The position numbers were made by a program, and so were the translations under genes. The notes beneath the pieces are model-generated. The model was not told where the DNA came from, did not search any database, and worked only from the letters and a program-made list of their open reading frames with translations. Below, piece after piece: positions 39,060 through 48,181 of a stretch of 64,000 nucleotides of DNA (position 1 is its first letter; every line of letters begins with the position of its first letter). The stretch comes from an uncultured Desulfosarcina sp. (GTDB lineage: Bacteria > Desulfobacterota > Desulfobacteria > Desulfobacterales > Desulfosarcinaceae). The stretch lies in assembly GCF_963668215.1 (NCBI RefSeq), contig NZ_OY764190.1:3224001-3288000 (forward strand), written 5' to 3'.

Positions 39060-39784
39060 TGGGTCAGAATTTTGCTGATAAACAGGGCGGCGCGGTCGGT
39101 CTTCGGATTGTCGAAAAAATCATGGGGATCGCCGGTTTCCACCAGGCTGCCCTCGTCCATGAAGATCACCCGGTGGGCCACCTGGCGGGCAAAACCCATT
39201 TCGTGGGTCACCACGCACATGGTCATGCCTTCGCTGGTCAATTTGACCATGACGTCCAATACCTCGCCGATCATTTCGGGATCTAGGGCGCTGGTGGGTT
39301 CGTCGAAAAGCATGATTTTAGGGGCCATGGCCAGCCCACGGGCAATGGCCACGCGCTGCTGCTGGCCGCCGGACAACTGGCTGGGATAGGAATCGGCCTT
39401 GTCGGCCAGGCCCACGCGGGCCAGTTTCTCGCGGCCCAGTTCTTCGGCCGCAGCGCGCTTCAGCTTTCGAACGTTGATTGGCGCCAGGGTGACATTTTGC
39501 AGGGCGGTCATGTGGGGGTAGAGGTGGAACTGCTGAAAGACGAACCCGATTTCGGCACGCAGCTTGGTCAGATTGGTGCTATGATCGTGCAGCGGGGTGC
39601 CGTCCACGAACAGCTCCCCTTTCTGGAACTTCTCCAGACGGTTGATGCAGCGGATCAGGGTGGATTTTCCCGAGCCGCTGGGGCCGCAGATCACCACCAC
39701 TTCTCCGGCGGCGACCTGTAAATCGATATCCTTGAGGACTTGCAGCTTGCCGAACCACTTGTTGACGCCTTTGAATTGAATCAT
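39056..39784 (-). CDS. glnQ: Polar amino acid ABC transporter ATP-binding protein
   Basis: 242 residues with a complete ABC cassette: [14 protein letters not shown] (Walker A), [13 protein letters not shown] (Q-loop), [16 protein letters not shown] (signature), [14 protein letters not shown] (Walker B) and [11 protein letters not shown] (H-loop). It is of the GlnQ/HisP type. Its start overlaps the stop of the permease gene (ATGA). It supplies energy to the importer encoded upstream. Confidence 0.94.
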   Translation of the reverse strand: MIQFKGVNKWFGKLQVLKDIDLQVAAGEVVVICGPSGSGKSTLIRCINRLEKFQKGELFVDGTPLHDHSTNLTKLRAEIGFVFQQFHLYPHMTALQNVTLAPINVRKLKRAAAEELGREKLARVGLADKADSYPSQLSGGQQQRVAIARGLAMAPKIMLFDEPTSALDPEMIGEVLDVMVKLTSEGMTMCVVTHEMGFARQVAHRVIFMDEGSLVETGDPHDFFDNPKTDRAALFISKILTH

Positions 39785-40449
39785 AACATCACTTTCTGGG
39801 TGGCCATCTTCTCCTCGAGTCGGTTGGAAAGCCGGATCAGCGGGTAGGAGATGACAAAATAGAGAATGCCCACCAGCGAAAAGACCATCAGCCCTTCAGG
39901 GATGCGCACCACGGTGACCCAACCCACGCGGGTCAACTCTACCACGCCGATCACCGATACCACCGACGAGTCCTTGATCAGCAGCACATACTGACCCACT
40001 AGCGGCGGCAGGATGGTCTGCATGCTCTGGGGAACGATAACATGGCGCAGTTGCTGGAACACGGTGAGGCCCGACGAGGCGGCCGCTTCCCACTGCCCTT
40101 TGGGCACGGCCTTGATTCCTCCGGCTACGATCTCGCAGATGAACGCCGTGCCTAAGTTCGTCAACGCGAGAATTGCGGCAGGAAAGGCATCCAGTTGAAT
40201 GCCCCATTCCGGCAGGATGAAAAAAACGATGAAAATCTGAACCACGAAGGGCGTGCCCCGGATCAAGGCCACGTAGATGCCGATCAGTCCCACCAGGACC
40301 TTGTTGTTCGAGGTCCGGAGGATGCCCAGCACAAGACCGAAAATGGTTCCCAGCACCAGGCTGATGCCAGACACCGCCACGGTCATCCAGAGCCCTTTGA
40401 GAAAAAAGGGGAGGATCTCGATCAGCCGATGGAAGTAAAAGAGCATCAT
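39781..40449 (-). CDS. Polar amino acid ABC transporter permease 2
   Basis: 222 residues from ATG 40449. Membrane helices and the HisM-type EAA loop ([22 protein letters not shown]) that contacts the ATPase are visible. The stop overlaps the ATPase start. The long N-terminal extension of the open frame to 40524 overlaps the preceding permease and was rejected. Confidence 0.92.
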   Translation of the reverse strand: MMLFYFHRLIEILPFFLKGLWMTVAVSGISLVLGTIFGLVLGILRTSNNKVLVGLIGIYVALIRGTPFVVQIFIVFFILPEWGIQLDAFPAAILALTNLGTAFICEIVAGGIKAVPKGQWEAAASSGLTVFQQLRHVIVPQSMQTILPPLVGQYVLLIKDSSVVSVIGVVELTRVGWVTVVRIPEGLMVFSLVGILYFVISYPLIRLSNRLEEKMATQKVML

Positions 40450-40451
40450 AT

Positions 40452-41120
40452 TCAGTAGGCCTCCCTGAAGATGAGCTTTCTCTGCGACCAGTCGGCCAGG
40501 GGTTTGAGCACGAAGTAGATACAAAGATAAAAGAAGGCCACCGTAAAAAAGGCCTCGGTGGGCATGAACCGCTCGGAGGTGAGGGTCTGCCCGCAGCGCG
40601 TCAGCTCCATGACCGAAATCAAGGAGAGCAGGGCGGTGTCCTTGACCAAGACGATGGCCTGTCCCAGAAGGGGCGGTACGGTGACACCAAGGGCCTGGGG
40701 CAGAATGATAAAGCGCATGCGTTGAAAGTAATTGAGGCCGGAGGATACGCCCGCTTCGATCTGACCGTTGGGCACCGAGGTGATGCCTGCCCGCACGATT
40801 TCGGCGATGTAGGCACCGCTGTTGAGCATCAGGGCCAGGATGCCCGTCTGGATCTCCGGTACCCGTAATCCTAAGGTCGGCAGGCCAAAATAGAAAAAGT
40901 AGATCTGGACCAGAAGTGGCGTGGAACGGATGGATTCGATATAGATGATGGCCAGGCCGCGCACCAGCCGCCAGGGAGAAAGTCGGCAGGCGCAGGCAAT
41001 GATGCCGGCAATCAGGGCCAGGAAGATCGAGACGATGGAGATCAGAAAGGTGTTGCGCAGCCCCTCCAGAAAGAACGGCATATACTCCCAGATGATGCGG
41101 AAATTGAAGCCTTCAAGCAT
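40452..41120 (-). CDS. Polar amino acid ABC transporter permease 1
   Basis: 222 residues, paralogous to the next gene. The EAA loop is EIVRAGITSVPNGQIEAGVSSG, and the SIRSTPLLVQIYFFYFGLP segment is typical of His/Glu/Gln permeases. It forms a heterodimer channel with permease 2. It ends 2 bases before the permease 2 start. Confidence 0.92.
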   Translation of the reverse strand: MLEGFNFRIIWEYMPFFLEGLRNTFLISIVSIFLALIAGIIACACRLSPWRLVRGLAIIYIESIRSTPLLVQIYFFYFGLPTLGLRVPEIQTGILALMLNSGAYIAEIVRAGITSVPNGQIEAGVSSGLNYFQRMRFIILPQALGVTVPPLLGQAIVLVKDTALLSLISVMELTRCGQTLTSERFMPTEAFFTVAFFYLCIYFVLKPLADWSQRKLIFREAY

Positions 41121-41180
41121 CGGTGGTCCGATCGTTGATTAGCGATTCAATGGGGCGCAAAACGCGTAAAGCGGGTGTTC

Positions 41181-41240
41181 GCAGGAGCGGCTTCCAGCCG
41201 CGAGCACAATGGATTGATCGCGGCTGGAAGCCGCTCCTGC
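41181..41240. repeat. Perfect 23-bp inverted repeat (REP-like)
   Basis: Arms 41181-41203 and 41218-41240 are exact complements around a 14-base loop; each contains GGAGCGGCTTCCAGCCGCGA. This is a widely dispersed REP-like motif. It stands between the binding-protein stop and the permease 1 start on the transcribed strand, where the RNA hairpin could lower downstream expression relative to the binding protein. Confidence 0.65.
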
Positions 41241-41272
41241 TTTAGGCCTGACCTATCGGCGAATATTTCTTT

Positions 41273-42139
41273 CTAATGATCCTTTTTCCAGTCGGTGGAT
41301 TCCATCCAGTACTGGATATTCTTGTCGTAGCTGCCGTCGTTGCGGGCAAATTTGAAGTAGAGGTTGATCCATTGCCACAGGTTCACCGACTCGTGACGTA
41401 CGGCAAAGGCCAACGGATCCTTGCCCTGCCCCAGGCGATCGGGAAGAACCCTTACGGAGTTGGGCGGAAAATCCGGGAGAACGGTCAGCACGGCCAGGTC
41501 GTCATTGACGCCGGCATCCACATGGCCGGCCAGCAGGGCCTGGACGATCATGCGGCCGCCGCCCTTGTAAGTTTTGATCTTGGCTTTGGGTAGGTATTTT
41601 TTGGCGATGGTCTCTCCGGTGGAGCCCAGGAGCACGCCCACGGTCACGTCCGGGTTGTTGGCATCTTCCGGCTTCTGGAAAGAGGCGCCGGTGGTGGTGA
41701 AAACACAGGGCTGGACATAGTACCACGGATCGCAGAACGTAATCTTGAGATGGCGCTTGAGGGTGGGGGTCATATCCGCAGCCAGGATATCGGCCTTGCC
41801 GGAGAGCAGTGCGGGGATCAGGCCGTCCCAGTCGAAATCCAGGATCTTGAGCTTGACGCCCATGCGGTCGGCCATATCCTGGGCAAAATCCACCATGGAG
41901 CCGGCAGGTTTGCCATCCTTGTCAACGAAAGCATAGGGCGCCGCACCGGACTGCACAGCCACCCGCAGTTCGCCGCGTTTGACGATGTCGGTAAGGGTAC
42001 TGATTCCTTCTTCGACAACTTTTTCTTCCGTGGCTTTCATTTCTTCTGTAGCCTTGGATAGATTTGAGACTTTCAAATAAGCTACACCTGCCAAGATTAT
42101 TGCGATTACAGCGATAATTGTAATGATGCCGTTTTTCAT
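41273..42139 (-). CDS. Amino acid ABC transporter substrate-binding protein
   Basis: 288 residues from ATG 42139, with AAGGAGGAG upstream. An uncleaved-looking N-terminal membrane helix (GIITIIAVIAIILAGVAYL) is followed by a short helical linker. The SBP_bac_3 fold is recognised by LTDIVKRGELRVAVQSGAAPY, GSMVDFAQDMADRMGVKL, LLSGKADILAADMTPTLKR and VGVLLGSTGE. The ligand is probably a polar amino acid or related compound. It is the first gene of the importer operon. Confidence 0.93.
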   Translation of the reverse strand: MKNGIITIIAVIAIILAGVAYLKVSNLSKATEEMKATEEKVVEEGISTLTDIVKRGELRVAVQSGAAPYAFVDKDGKPAGSMVDFAQDMADRMGVKLKILDFDWDGLIPALLSGKADILAADMTPTLKRHLKITFCDPWYYVQPCVFTTTGASFQKPEDANNPDVTVGVLLGSTGETIAKKYLPKAKIKTYKGGGRMIVQALLAGHVDAGVNDDLAVLTVLPDFPPNSVRVLPDRLGQGKDPLAFAVRHESVNLWQWINLYFKFARNDGSYDKNIQYWMESTDWKKDH

Positions 42140-42247
42140 CAACTCCTCCTTTTTGTTTTAATGGCTTTGTGGATACTCTTTCATTTAGAGTCTTTTCACA
42201 TCAGTACTTTGAGGGTTGGTCCTGTTTCTCTCAGGGTTTCTATGTTT

Positions 42248-42331
42248 GTCATTCCGGACGAAGCGCAGCGAAGATCCGGAATCCAGGAAAGATTCATGGG
42301 ATGCCTGGATTCCCGCTTTCGCGGGAATGAC
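42248..42331. repeat. Dispersed inverted repeat (GTCATTCC...GGAATGAC)
   Basis: The outer arms are GTCATTCC and GGAATGAC; inner arms are GGAATCCAGG and CCTGGATTCC. This is the common dispersed element found between genes in many deltaproteobacteria. It lies in the 290-bp gap upstream of the ABC binding protein. Confidence 0.6.
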
Positions 42332-42430
42332 ACCAGAAAATATCCCGAGTTGAGTTTTAATGATAGGCGCATTTCGAAATTCCCATAGGGCGGGCATTAT
42401 GGTGCGGCATTTTGAGATGCATAGTGAGTT

Positions 42431-43603
42431 TTAGTCCAGCATTGTTTCCTCTTCCTGCACATCGATTCCACGGTCGCGCAGGGCTTCGGTGAATGCCGGG
42501 TAGGGAATATGTTTCATGGGCGACAGTACGCCCCTATCCCGGATTTCGCCGGCGGCAATCATCCGGGCCACGATGCTGGCCGGGCAGCTGACGCCCCTGG
42601 CCATGGCCATGATGCCGGTTTCCAGGTCCCGTTCGATGAGCAGCCGACTGACCAGGCGGACCCGCTGACCGCCCTTGAGGCCTTCGAAAACATTGAGCAT
42701 AGCCACCAGGTCCTTTTCGTTGCGCTTGTACTGCAACTGGGGACCAAGCAGTTTGTTCATCATCTGGTAGGGCGAGACTTCGCAGGGAAGGCCGGGTACC
42801 GGGTCTTCACTCAAAAAGCCCAGCTTTTTCAAAGGATGCCACAGGGCGCTCCATCCGGGCCAGCGCAGTGAGTAGCGGCCGGTTTCCCGAATAGTTGCGG
42901 TGACTCCCAGGGCATCGGTGAAAAATACGGCATCCCCGTTGGGGATGACTTCCAGAGCGCCCAGTCCCGGGAAATCGATCTGGCGGATATACCGGGGATC
43001 GTGCTGATCGGCTCCGGGAATGTCGACGACCTTGCCTTGGTCGATTATGCGGCTGTCCCGTTTGGTGGAGGCCAGCACCCCCTCGAGGACCCAGGAAATT
43101 TTATAGTTGAAAGGATTGTCGCAGGCGGAGCGTTCAGGAAATCCGCCGCAATAGGAGTTGATTAGGTGAAGCTCGTCGAAGCGGCGGCCGGCTTCGCCGT
43201 AAACCACCAGGTCGATACCCGGATCAAGGCCGCATTCGGGCATAATGGCCACGCCCGCGTTTCGGGCCGCCTCGTCCAGATGGGCGACGGGGTAGGCGTA
43301 ATTGGAATTGACAACACTGACGCCGGTCCGGACGGCGGACTGGCAGACCGTTTCCACGAATTGCCTGGGGAGCAGGTCGATGGCCACATCCGCCTGCCGG
43401 AAAAGACGGTCCAGATCTTCCGGGTTGTTGGCATCCAGAGATTCAGTTCGGATTTTGGCCATGTCGACGAAGGCCGAAATTTCATCCAGGGCCTCGAAGT
43501 TGGCGTCGGCACAGATGACCTCTTGCACATCCGGCCCTTTGGCCAGATCGAAAACGGCGGCCCTGCCCTGAATTCCGCAGCCGCCCAATACCAGTACGCG
43601 CAT
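42431..43603 (-). CDS. Saccharopine dehydrogenase-like NAD(P)-binding protein
   Basis: 390 residues from ATG 43603 (AGGAG site upstream). The N-terminal Rossmann motif is VLVLGGCGIQGRAAVFDL, followed by ICADANFEALDE. The GLDPGIDLVVYGEA segment and C-terminal region match the Sacchrp_dh family, including saccharopine, carboxyspermidine and related dehydrogenases. The exact substrate is not evident. It lies upstream of the amino acid ABC importer in the same orientation, but 290 bases and a repeat separate them. Confidence 0.85.
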   Translation of the reverse strand: MRVLVLGGCGIQGRAAVFDLAKGPDVQEVICADANFEALDEISAFVDMAKIRTESLDANNPEDLDRLFRQADVAIDLLPRQFVETVCQSAVRTGVSVVNSNYAYPVAHLDEAARNAGVAIMPECGLDPGIDLVVYGEAGRRFDELHLINSYCGGFPERSACDNPFNYKISWVLEGVLASTKRDSRIIDQGKVVDIPGADQHDPRYIRQIDFPGLGALEVIPNGDAVFFTDALGVTATIRETGRYSLRWPGWSALWHPLKKLGFLSEDPVPGLPCEVSPYQMMNKLLGPQLQYKRNEKDLVAMLNVFEGLKGGQRVRLVSRLLIERDLETGIMAMARGVSCPASIVARMIAAGEIRDRGVLSPMKHIPYPAFTEALRDRGIDVQEEETMLD

Positions 43604-43735
43604 GGGCAATATACTCCTGTTTTTGGGGGAAAGCGAATCGCCGTGCTTAGCTCGGCAGTCCATTTCAGAAATGATCGTTCAAACTAACCGTTTCGTTAAA
43701 ACCCTGTCAACGCTTTTTAAATCCACTATCGTTAA

Positions 43736-44587
43736 TCAGGGAACCGGTTCAACCCGAATGAACACCTGCCGTTGTTTAACCGTCCGGCCCGATCGGCCGT
43801 GGGTAAGGCCGGTATCGGTGCCCTGGGCGGTGGTCAGGATGCCGCCGATTTCGATCCATTCGTTCAGGTTTCCCTGGACCCGGGTCCGGATCTGCTGAGT
43901 TTGCACCTCCCCGGAAAGATCGCCTGTGGGCCGATCCTGGTGGGTTTCAATTTCCAGGGTCACCCGCTGTCCCGAAACCTGCGGGGTAACCTGCATGCCG
44001 GTAAACATTTCCCGGTAGCCCACCACTTCATGATGGCGAACGCCACCGTGAACGGGGCTGCCCAGTATCACCGGTGCGGACAGCCCGACATAGACCGTAG
44101 CGGTGGCTCCCTCCTCGACGAGGACCCGCTGTAAATCGGTGCTGCGCTGCGACGAACGGCTGCTTTGGGCATCCACAGCGACCGTGTCCGGCGGCTGATC
44201 GCTGCGTCCGCCCGTTCCGATTTTTACATGGTCGCCGATGGCAACGCTTCCGGATACGGATAGGCGGCTCAGGGTATCCAGGGCATTTTCGCCCTGAATC
44301 AGGGTGATGGCCAGTTGGCGCGAGGCCCGGTCCAGGTGGTCGATGACTTCCCGGATGCGGATCAGATTTTCCGGGGAAGTGGTCAGGAAAAGGCGGAAGC
44401 CATCGCCGCTGAGGGTATTGCCGGGTTCGAGCAGCGGTGCGATAATCGGGATGACCTCGTCCGCCGGGCGGTGTTCGAGTTCGATTACGGCCAGCCGATT
44501 GTTAGCCGCCAAAGCTAGGACGGACGCCAGCAGACAGAAAATTGTCGTGCCGATCAAAATGAGGCGTTTCGTTGAACGGACATGCAT
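43736..44587 (-). CDS. Short secretin-like protein (type II/III secretion domain)
   Basis: 283 residues from ATG 44587, with signal peptide (LILIGTTIFCLLASVLALAA). Residues ~35-85 are a secretin N-like domain (VIELEHRPADEVIPIIAPLL). Residues ~150-283 resemble the secretin C-domain (VTPQVSGQRVTLEIE, LNEWIEIGGIL), but the segment is too short to form a full secretin barrel. No secretion genes lie nearby. It may be a periplasmic or pilotin-like relative. Confidence 0.75.
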   Translation of the reverse strand: MHVRSTKRLILIGTTIFCLLASVLALAANNRLAVIELEHRPADEVIPIIAPLLEPGNTLSGDGFRLFLTTSPENLIRIREVIDHLDRASRQLAITLIQGENALDTLSRLSVSGSVAIGDHVKIGTGGRSDQPPDTVAVDAQSSRSSQRSTDLQRVLVEEGATATVYVGLSAPVILGSPVHGGVRHHEVVGYREMFTGMQVTPQVSGQRVTLEIETHQDRPTGDLSGEVQTQQIRTRVQGNLNEWIEIGGILTTAQGTDTGLTHGRSGRTVKQRQVFIRVEPVP

Positions 44588-44844
44588 GGTCAAACCCCTT
44601 GTCTTCGCTGCCTGAAAAGGACCCCGTTCTTATTCTTAAATGATCGGGCCGGTCGGAGGTGATGCCATAAGGGTTGTTTAGCCTATTTTATGACCGGCAC
44701 GCAAGATTTCCGCCGGCCGGTTCACCAGGCCGGTATAACCGTCGCCGTGACAATAGTTTTACCTGAATTTGCCCTTTGGTCCTTGTGATTTGGCCATCGA
44801 TGCTTTAGTTTCCATGAACCAAAAAATTTAGGAGCACCTGGATC

Positions 44845-45906
44845 ATGCCCAGTTCAATCATAATTTCCACGGGAAGCCATCTTCCATCGGAAACGGTTCC
44901 CAACCGCCATTTTCTCGGGAATACGTTTTATACACCGGATGGCGCACTCATTGAAAAACCCAATCCGCAGATCGTCGAGACCCTGCACAACATTACCGGC
45001 ATCAGCGAGCGGCGATATGTTCGCGATGAACAGACCACCACCGACATCGCTTTTATGGCGGCCGAAAACGCCCTTGAATGCATGGATCGCGAGAGCCTGG
45101 ACTACATTATCGTGGCCCAGAATTTCGGGGATGTACAGGCCGGCAATCTGCGAACGGACATGGTGCCGACCATCGCATCGCGGGTCAAACATCGGCTCAA
45201 GATCGAAAATCCCTACACCGTGGCTTACGACATCCCCTTTGGTTGCCCCGGATGGGTTCAGGGAATGATTATGGCCGACTATTATATCCGTTCCGGAGAC
45301 GCACGGCGGGCCATGGTGATCGGTGCCGAGATCCTATCGCGCGTGTCGGATCCCCACGACGTGGACTGCATGATTTTCGCAGACGGCGCCGGGGCGACCG
45401 TTGTGGAAGCCGGCGATACGGATGGGGGCATTCTCGCCCACGTGACGCGCACGGATGCCCTGGACAATGCCTGGATGCTGCGGTTGGGACGCTCTTACAG
45501 CCCGGATCATCGCGGAGACGAGCTGTATATCAAGATGGACGGCCACGACATTTACAAATATGCGCTGAAGACGGTTCCGCTGGTGGTCAAGCAGGCCCTG
45601 GACAAGGCCGGGCTGGACATCGGCGATGTCAAAAAAATTCTGATGCACCAGGCCAACGCCAAGATGGATGACGCCATCCTGGCCCGCCTGTTCAAGCTTT
45701 ACGGCGTTTCCCACGTTCCGGAGGATGTCATGCCCATGATCATCCACTGGGCCGGCAACAGCTCGGTGGCCACCATTCCCACCGTGCTGGACCTGCTGAT
45801 GCGAGAGGAACTGGAGGGGCACCGGGTTGTCTCCGGGGATGTCATCGTATTCACTTCGGTCGGTGCGGGCATGAACATCAACGCCATGGTCTATCGCCTG
45901 CCCTAA
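44845..45906 (+). CDS. 3-oxoacyl-ACP synthase III (KAS III) family protein
   Basis: 353 residues from ATG 44845 with TTAGGAG upstream. The thiolase-fold catalytic triad is visible: C134 in DIPFGCPGWVQG, H268 in LMHQANAKMDD and N305 in HWAGNSSVATIPT. Compared with E. coli FabH the active-site loop is PFGCPG instead of AACAG, as in divergent KAS III proteins that act in specialised acyl condensations. It converges with the FAD/FMN oxidoreductase gene, overlapping it by 4 bases. The role is uncertain. Confidence 0.88.
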   Translation: MPSSIIISTGSHLPSETVPNRHFLGNTFYTPDGALIEKPNPQIVETLHNITGISERRYVRDEQTTTDIAFMAAENALECMDRESLDYIIVAQNFGDVQAGNLRTDMVPTIASRVKHRLKIENPYTVAYDIPFGCPGWVQGMIMADYYIRSGDARRAMVIGAEILSRVSDPHDVDCMIFADGAGATVVEAGDTDGGILAHVTRTDALDNAWMLRLGRSYSPDHRGDELYIKMDGHDIYKYALKTVPLVVKQALDKAGLDIGDVKKILMHQANAKMDDAILARLFKLYGVSHVPEDVMPMIIHWAGNSSVATIPTVLDLLMREELEGHRVVSGDVIVFTSVGAGMNINAMVYRLP

Positions 45907-47903
45907 ATCTCCAATGCCGCCATAAAACCGCCGTGGATGGCGTCGTTCAACTTGCCGGGGGCCACGGCATCGCCGATTACAGTGTGGGGGATGTCCGCTT
46001 CGGCCAGAAGGTCGGACAGATGGCGCTCGGACTTGGAGCCCGACGCCAGGATAATGGTGTCGAAGCGCTCCGAATGTTGGCAATCCTCCTTTTCCCAGAT
46101 CATCTCTCCCTTGTCGATGGAAAGGACCCTGGCGCCGGTTCGGATCGTGACCGCGTAGCCGTCGAGCCGGTCCATGAGAATCCAGCGGGTGGACTTGCCC
46201 ACATCCTTGCCGGCTTTGTCCAGCATTTCAAATACGGTGACGCTTGAGGTGCCGGCGAACATCAGTTCCTTGATCCGTTCGGGCGGCATGGCGTCGTAGG
46301 CCATGAGAAAATGAACCACTTCCGGTGTCAGGGTTCCCCGGGCCGCCACGAAAAGGGCGGTTTCCAGTCCTACGGCGCCGCCGCCGACGATGGCCACCCG
46401 TTTACCCAGCATGGGATTTTCCTTGAGGACCTGCCAGGCGTCGAGCACATTGGCACCATCGGCTCCGGGTATGGGCGGGATCAGGGCCCTAGCCCCTTCG
46501 GCTACGATGACGTGGTCGGGGGCATGGCTGCGGATCAATTCCAGGTCCACCGTGGTGTCCAGGTGCAAAGGGATGTTGTGCCGCTGGACCATGGCCCGAT
46601 AATAGCGGATGAATTCAAACAGTTCGTGTTTGTGGGGCGGCGCACCGGCGATCCACAACTGACCGCCCAGGTCACGGTCTTTTTCGAAGATTTCCACCCG
46701 ATGGCCCCGGCTGGCGGCGGTGACGGCCGCTTCCAGTCCGGCAGCCCCGGCGCCGATCACCATGATCTTTTTGGGTGAATCGGTTGCGACAAGGGACCGG
46801 GCAGCTTCGAACCCGGCCTGGGGGTTGCCCACACAGTACACCGGCCGGCCGCTGAAGATTTCGTCCGTGCAGCCCTGGGAACAGGCTACGCAGGGACGGA
46901 TCTCGGCGGCCCTGCCTTCCATCGCCTTTTGGGGCCAGTAGGGGTCGGCGATGAGCACCCGACCCAGGTTGACCATGTCCGCATACCCGTCGCGCAGGAT
47001 GCGCTCCGCGTCGTCCGGCGTTGCAATGCGGTTGGAGGCCATCACCGGCACATTGACGGCGTTTTTGATGTTGCGGGCCAGAAAGGCGTAGGCGGTGCGG
47101 GGCAGTTCCATAGGCAACTGAGGCACCCGCGACTCATGCCATCCGCCGGTGACATTGATCGCATCCACACCGGCGGCTTCATAGGCCGCCGCGATTTTCG
47201 GGGTTTCCTGATCGGTATTGCTGCCCGGCACGAAATCGTTGCCGGCCATGCGGATGGTCAGGGGGACGTCCGGTCCGACGGCTGCTCTCACCTTGCCGAT
47301 GAGTTCTACGGGAAAGCGCAGTCGGTTTTCGAAGCTGCCGCCGTATTGGTCGGTACGCTGGTTTTTCAGCGGCGAGAGGAACTGGGTGACGAGATAGCCG
47401 GCGCTTCCGATGATTTCCACCCCGTCGAATCCGGCGGCCACGGCCCGGCGGGCGGCATCGGCAAAGGCCTCCTGAACCTGCTGGATGTCATCGATGGTCA
47501 TCTCCCGCGGTGTGGCCTTGCTGTATCTGGAATAGACGGCCGAGGGAGCAATCGGGTCCTTGCCGTCGATGAGAAATGGATGAGAATAGGCGCCGGCGTG
47601 AAAGAGCTGGACCCAGGCCCGGGCGCCTTCAGCCTTGATGATGCCGGTGACCGTGGCAAAGTCGTCGATGACCGCATCATCGGCAATGGACAGGGCCAGC
47701 AGGCCCGAACCGAGAAAATCCACGCCCACGGGCCCCACGGTGACGATGCCGGCACCACCTTTCGCCCGTTCGCGGAAGAAATCGGTGTAGCGCTGGTTGA
47801 GCTTGCTGTCGTAGGAATAGAGCAACCCCAGGGACGGATAGGCGATGCGGTTTCGGATCTCCAGTTGATTGATGGTGATGGGACTGAACAGGTAGCGATA
47901 CAT
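45903..47903 (-). CDS. NADH:flavin oxidoreductase / 2,4-dienoyl-CoA reductase family (FMN-FeS-FAD)
   Basis: 666 residues from ATG 47903, with AAGGAG five bases upstream. Residues 1-~330 form an old-yellow-enzyme TIM barrel (FMN). A 4Fe-4S site follows with CVACSQGC and CVGNP cysteines. Residues ~375-660 are an FAD/NAD(P) domain (MVIGAGAAGLEAAVTAASRG, VAIVGGGAVGLETALF). The architecture matches FadH-like dienoyl-CoA reductases and BaiCD/trimethylamine dehydrogenase relatives. The IS4-type element ends 23 bases upstream of its start, leaving the ribosome site but cutting it from its former upstream gene. Confidence 0.93.
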   Translation of the reverse strand: MYRYLFSPITINQLEIRNRIAYPSLGLLYSYDSKLNQRYTDFFRERAKGGAGIVTVGPVGVDFLGSGLLALSIADDAVIDDFATVTGIIKAEGARAWVQLFHAGAYSHPFLIDGKDPIAPSAVYSRYSKATPREMTIDDIQQVQEAFADAARRAVAAGFDGVEIIGSAGYLVTQFLSPLKNQRTDQYGGSFENRLRFPVELIGKVRAAVGPDVPLTIRMAGNDFVPGSNTDQETPKIAAAYEAAGVDAINVTGGWHESRVPQLPMELPRTAYAFLARNIKNAVNVPVMASNRIATPDDAERILRDGYADMVNLGRVLIADPYWPQKAMEGRAAEIRPCVACSQGCTDEIFSGRPVYCVGNPQAGFEAARSLVATDSPKKIMVIGAGAAGLEAAVTAASRGHRVEIFEKDRDLGGQLWIAGAPPHKHELFEFIRYYRAMVQRHNIPLHLDTTVDLELIRSHAPDHVIVAEGARALIPPIPGADGANVLDAWQVLKENPMLGKRVAIVGGGAVGLETALFVAARGTLTPEVVHFLMAYDAMPPERIKELMFAGTSSVTVFEMLDKAGKDVGKSTRWILMDRLDGYAVTIRTGARVLSIDKGEMIWEKEDCQHSERFDTIILASGSKSERHLSDLLAEADIPHTVIGDAVAPGKLNDAIHGGFMAALEI

Positions 47904-47917
47904 TAGCACTCCTTCTC

Positions 47918-47926
47918 TAATTGAAC
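47918..47926. repeat. Target site duplication, left copy
   Basis: TAATTGAAC directly precedes the left IS end and is repeated exactly at 49533-49541. Confidence 0.85.
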
Positions 47927-48115
47927 CTGAAGTTTCCCCGTTTTGGGTGGCGGCAAGATGGTTGAGAATTCTCGCGACGTGTAAATATTGTTAATGATTA
48001 CAGGCGGTTAATAGAATGGCGGCTCCTTGTAACCCATTGATATCATTGGACATATTCGGCTGATTTTTTAATGATAAGCGTAAATATGTATAAAATACGG
48101 GAAGTTATGATTGAA

Positions 48116-48181
48116 TGCGAGGGCCGGTTGTGGTATGCTTCTTCTACCACGAAAAAAAACACCAAAACCGGGAGCCTCGCA
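48116..48181 (+). promoter_or_regulatory. Stem-loop sequestering the transposase ribosome site and start
   Basis: TGCGAGG (48116-48122) pairs with CCTCGCA (48175-48181), CCGGTT with AACCGG (48166-48171), and TGGT (48131-48134) with ACCA (48161-48164). The GGGAG ribosome site at 48170-48174 and the first base of the ATG fall in the stem. In other IS elements such structures block translation from read-through transcripts. Confidence 0.6.
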
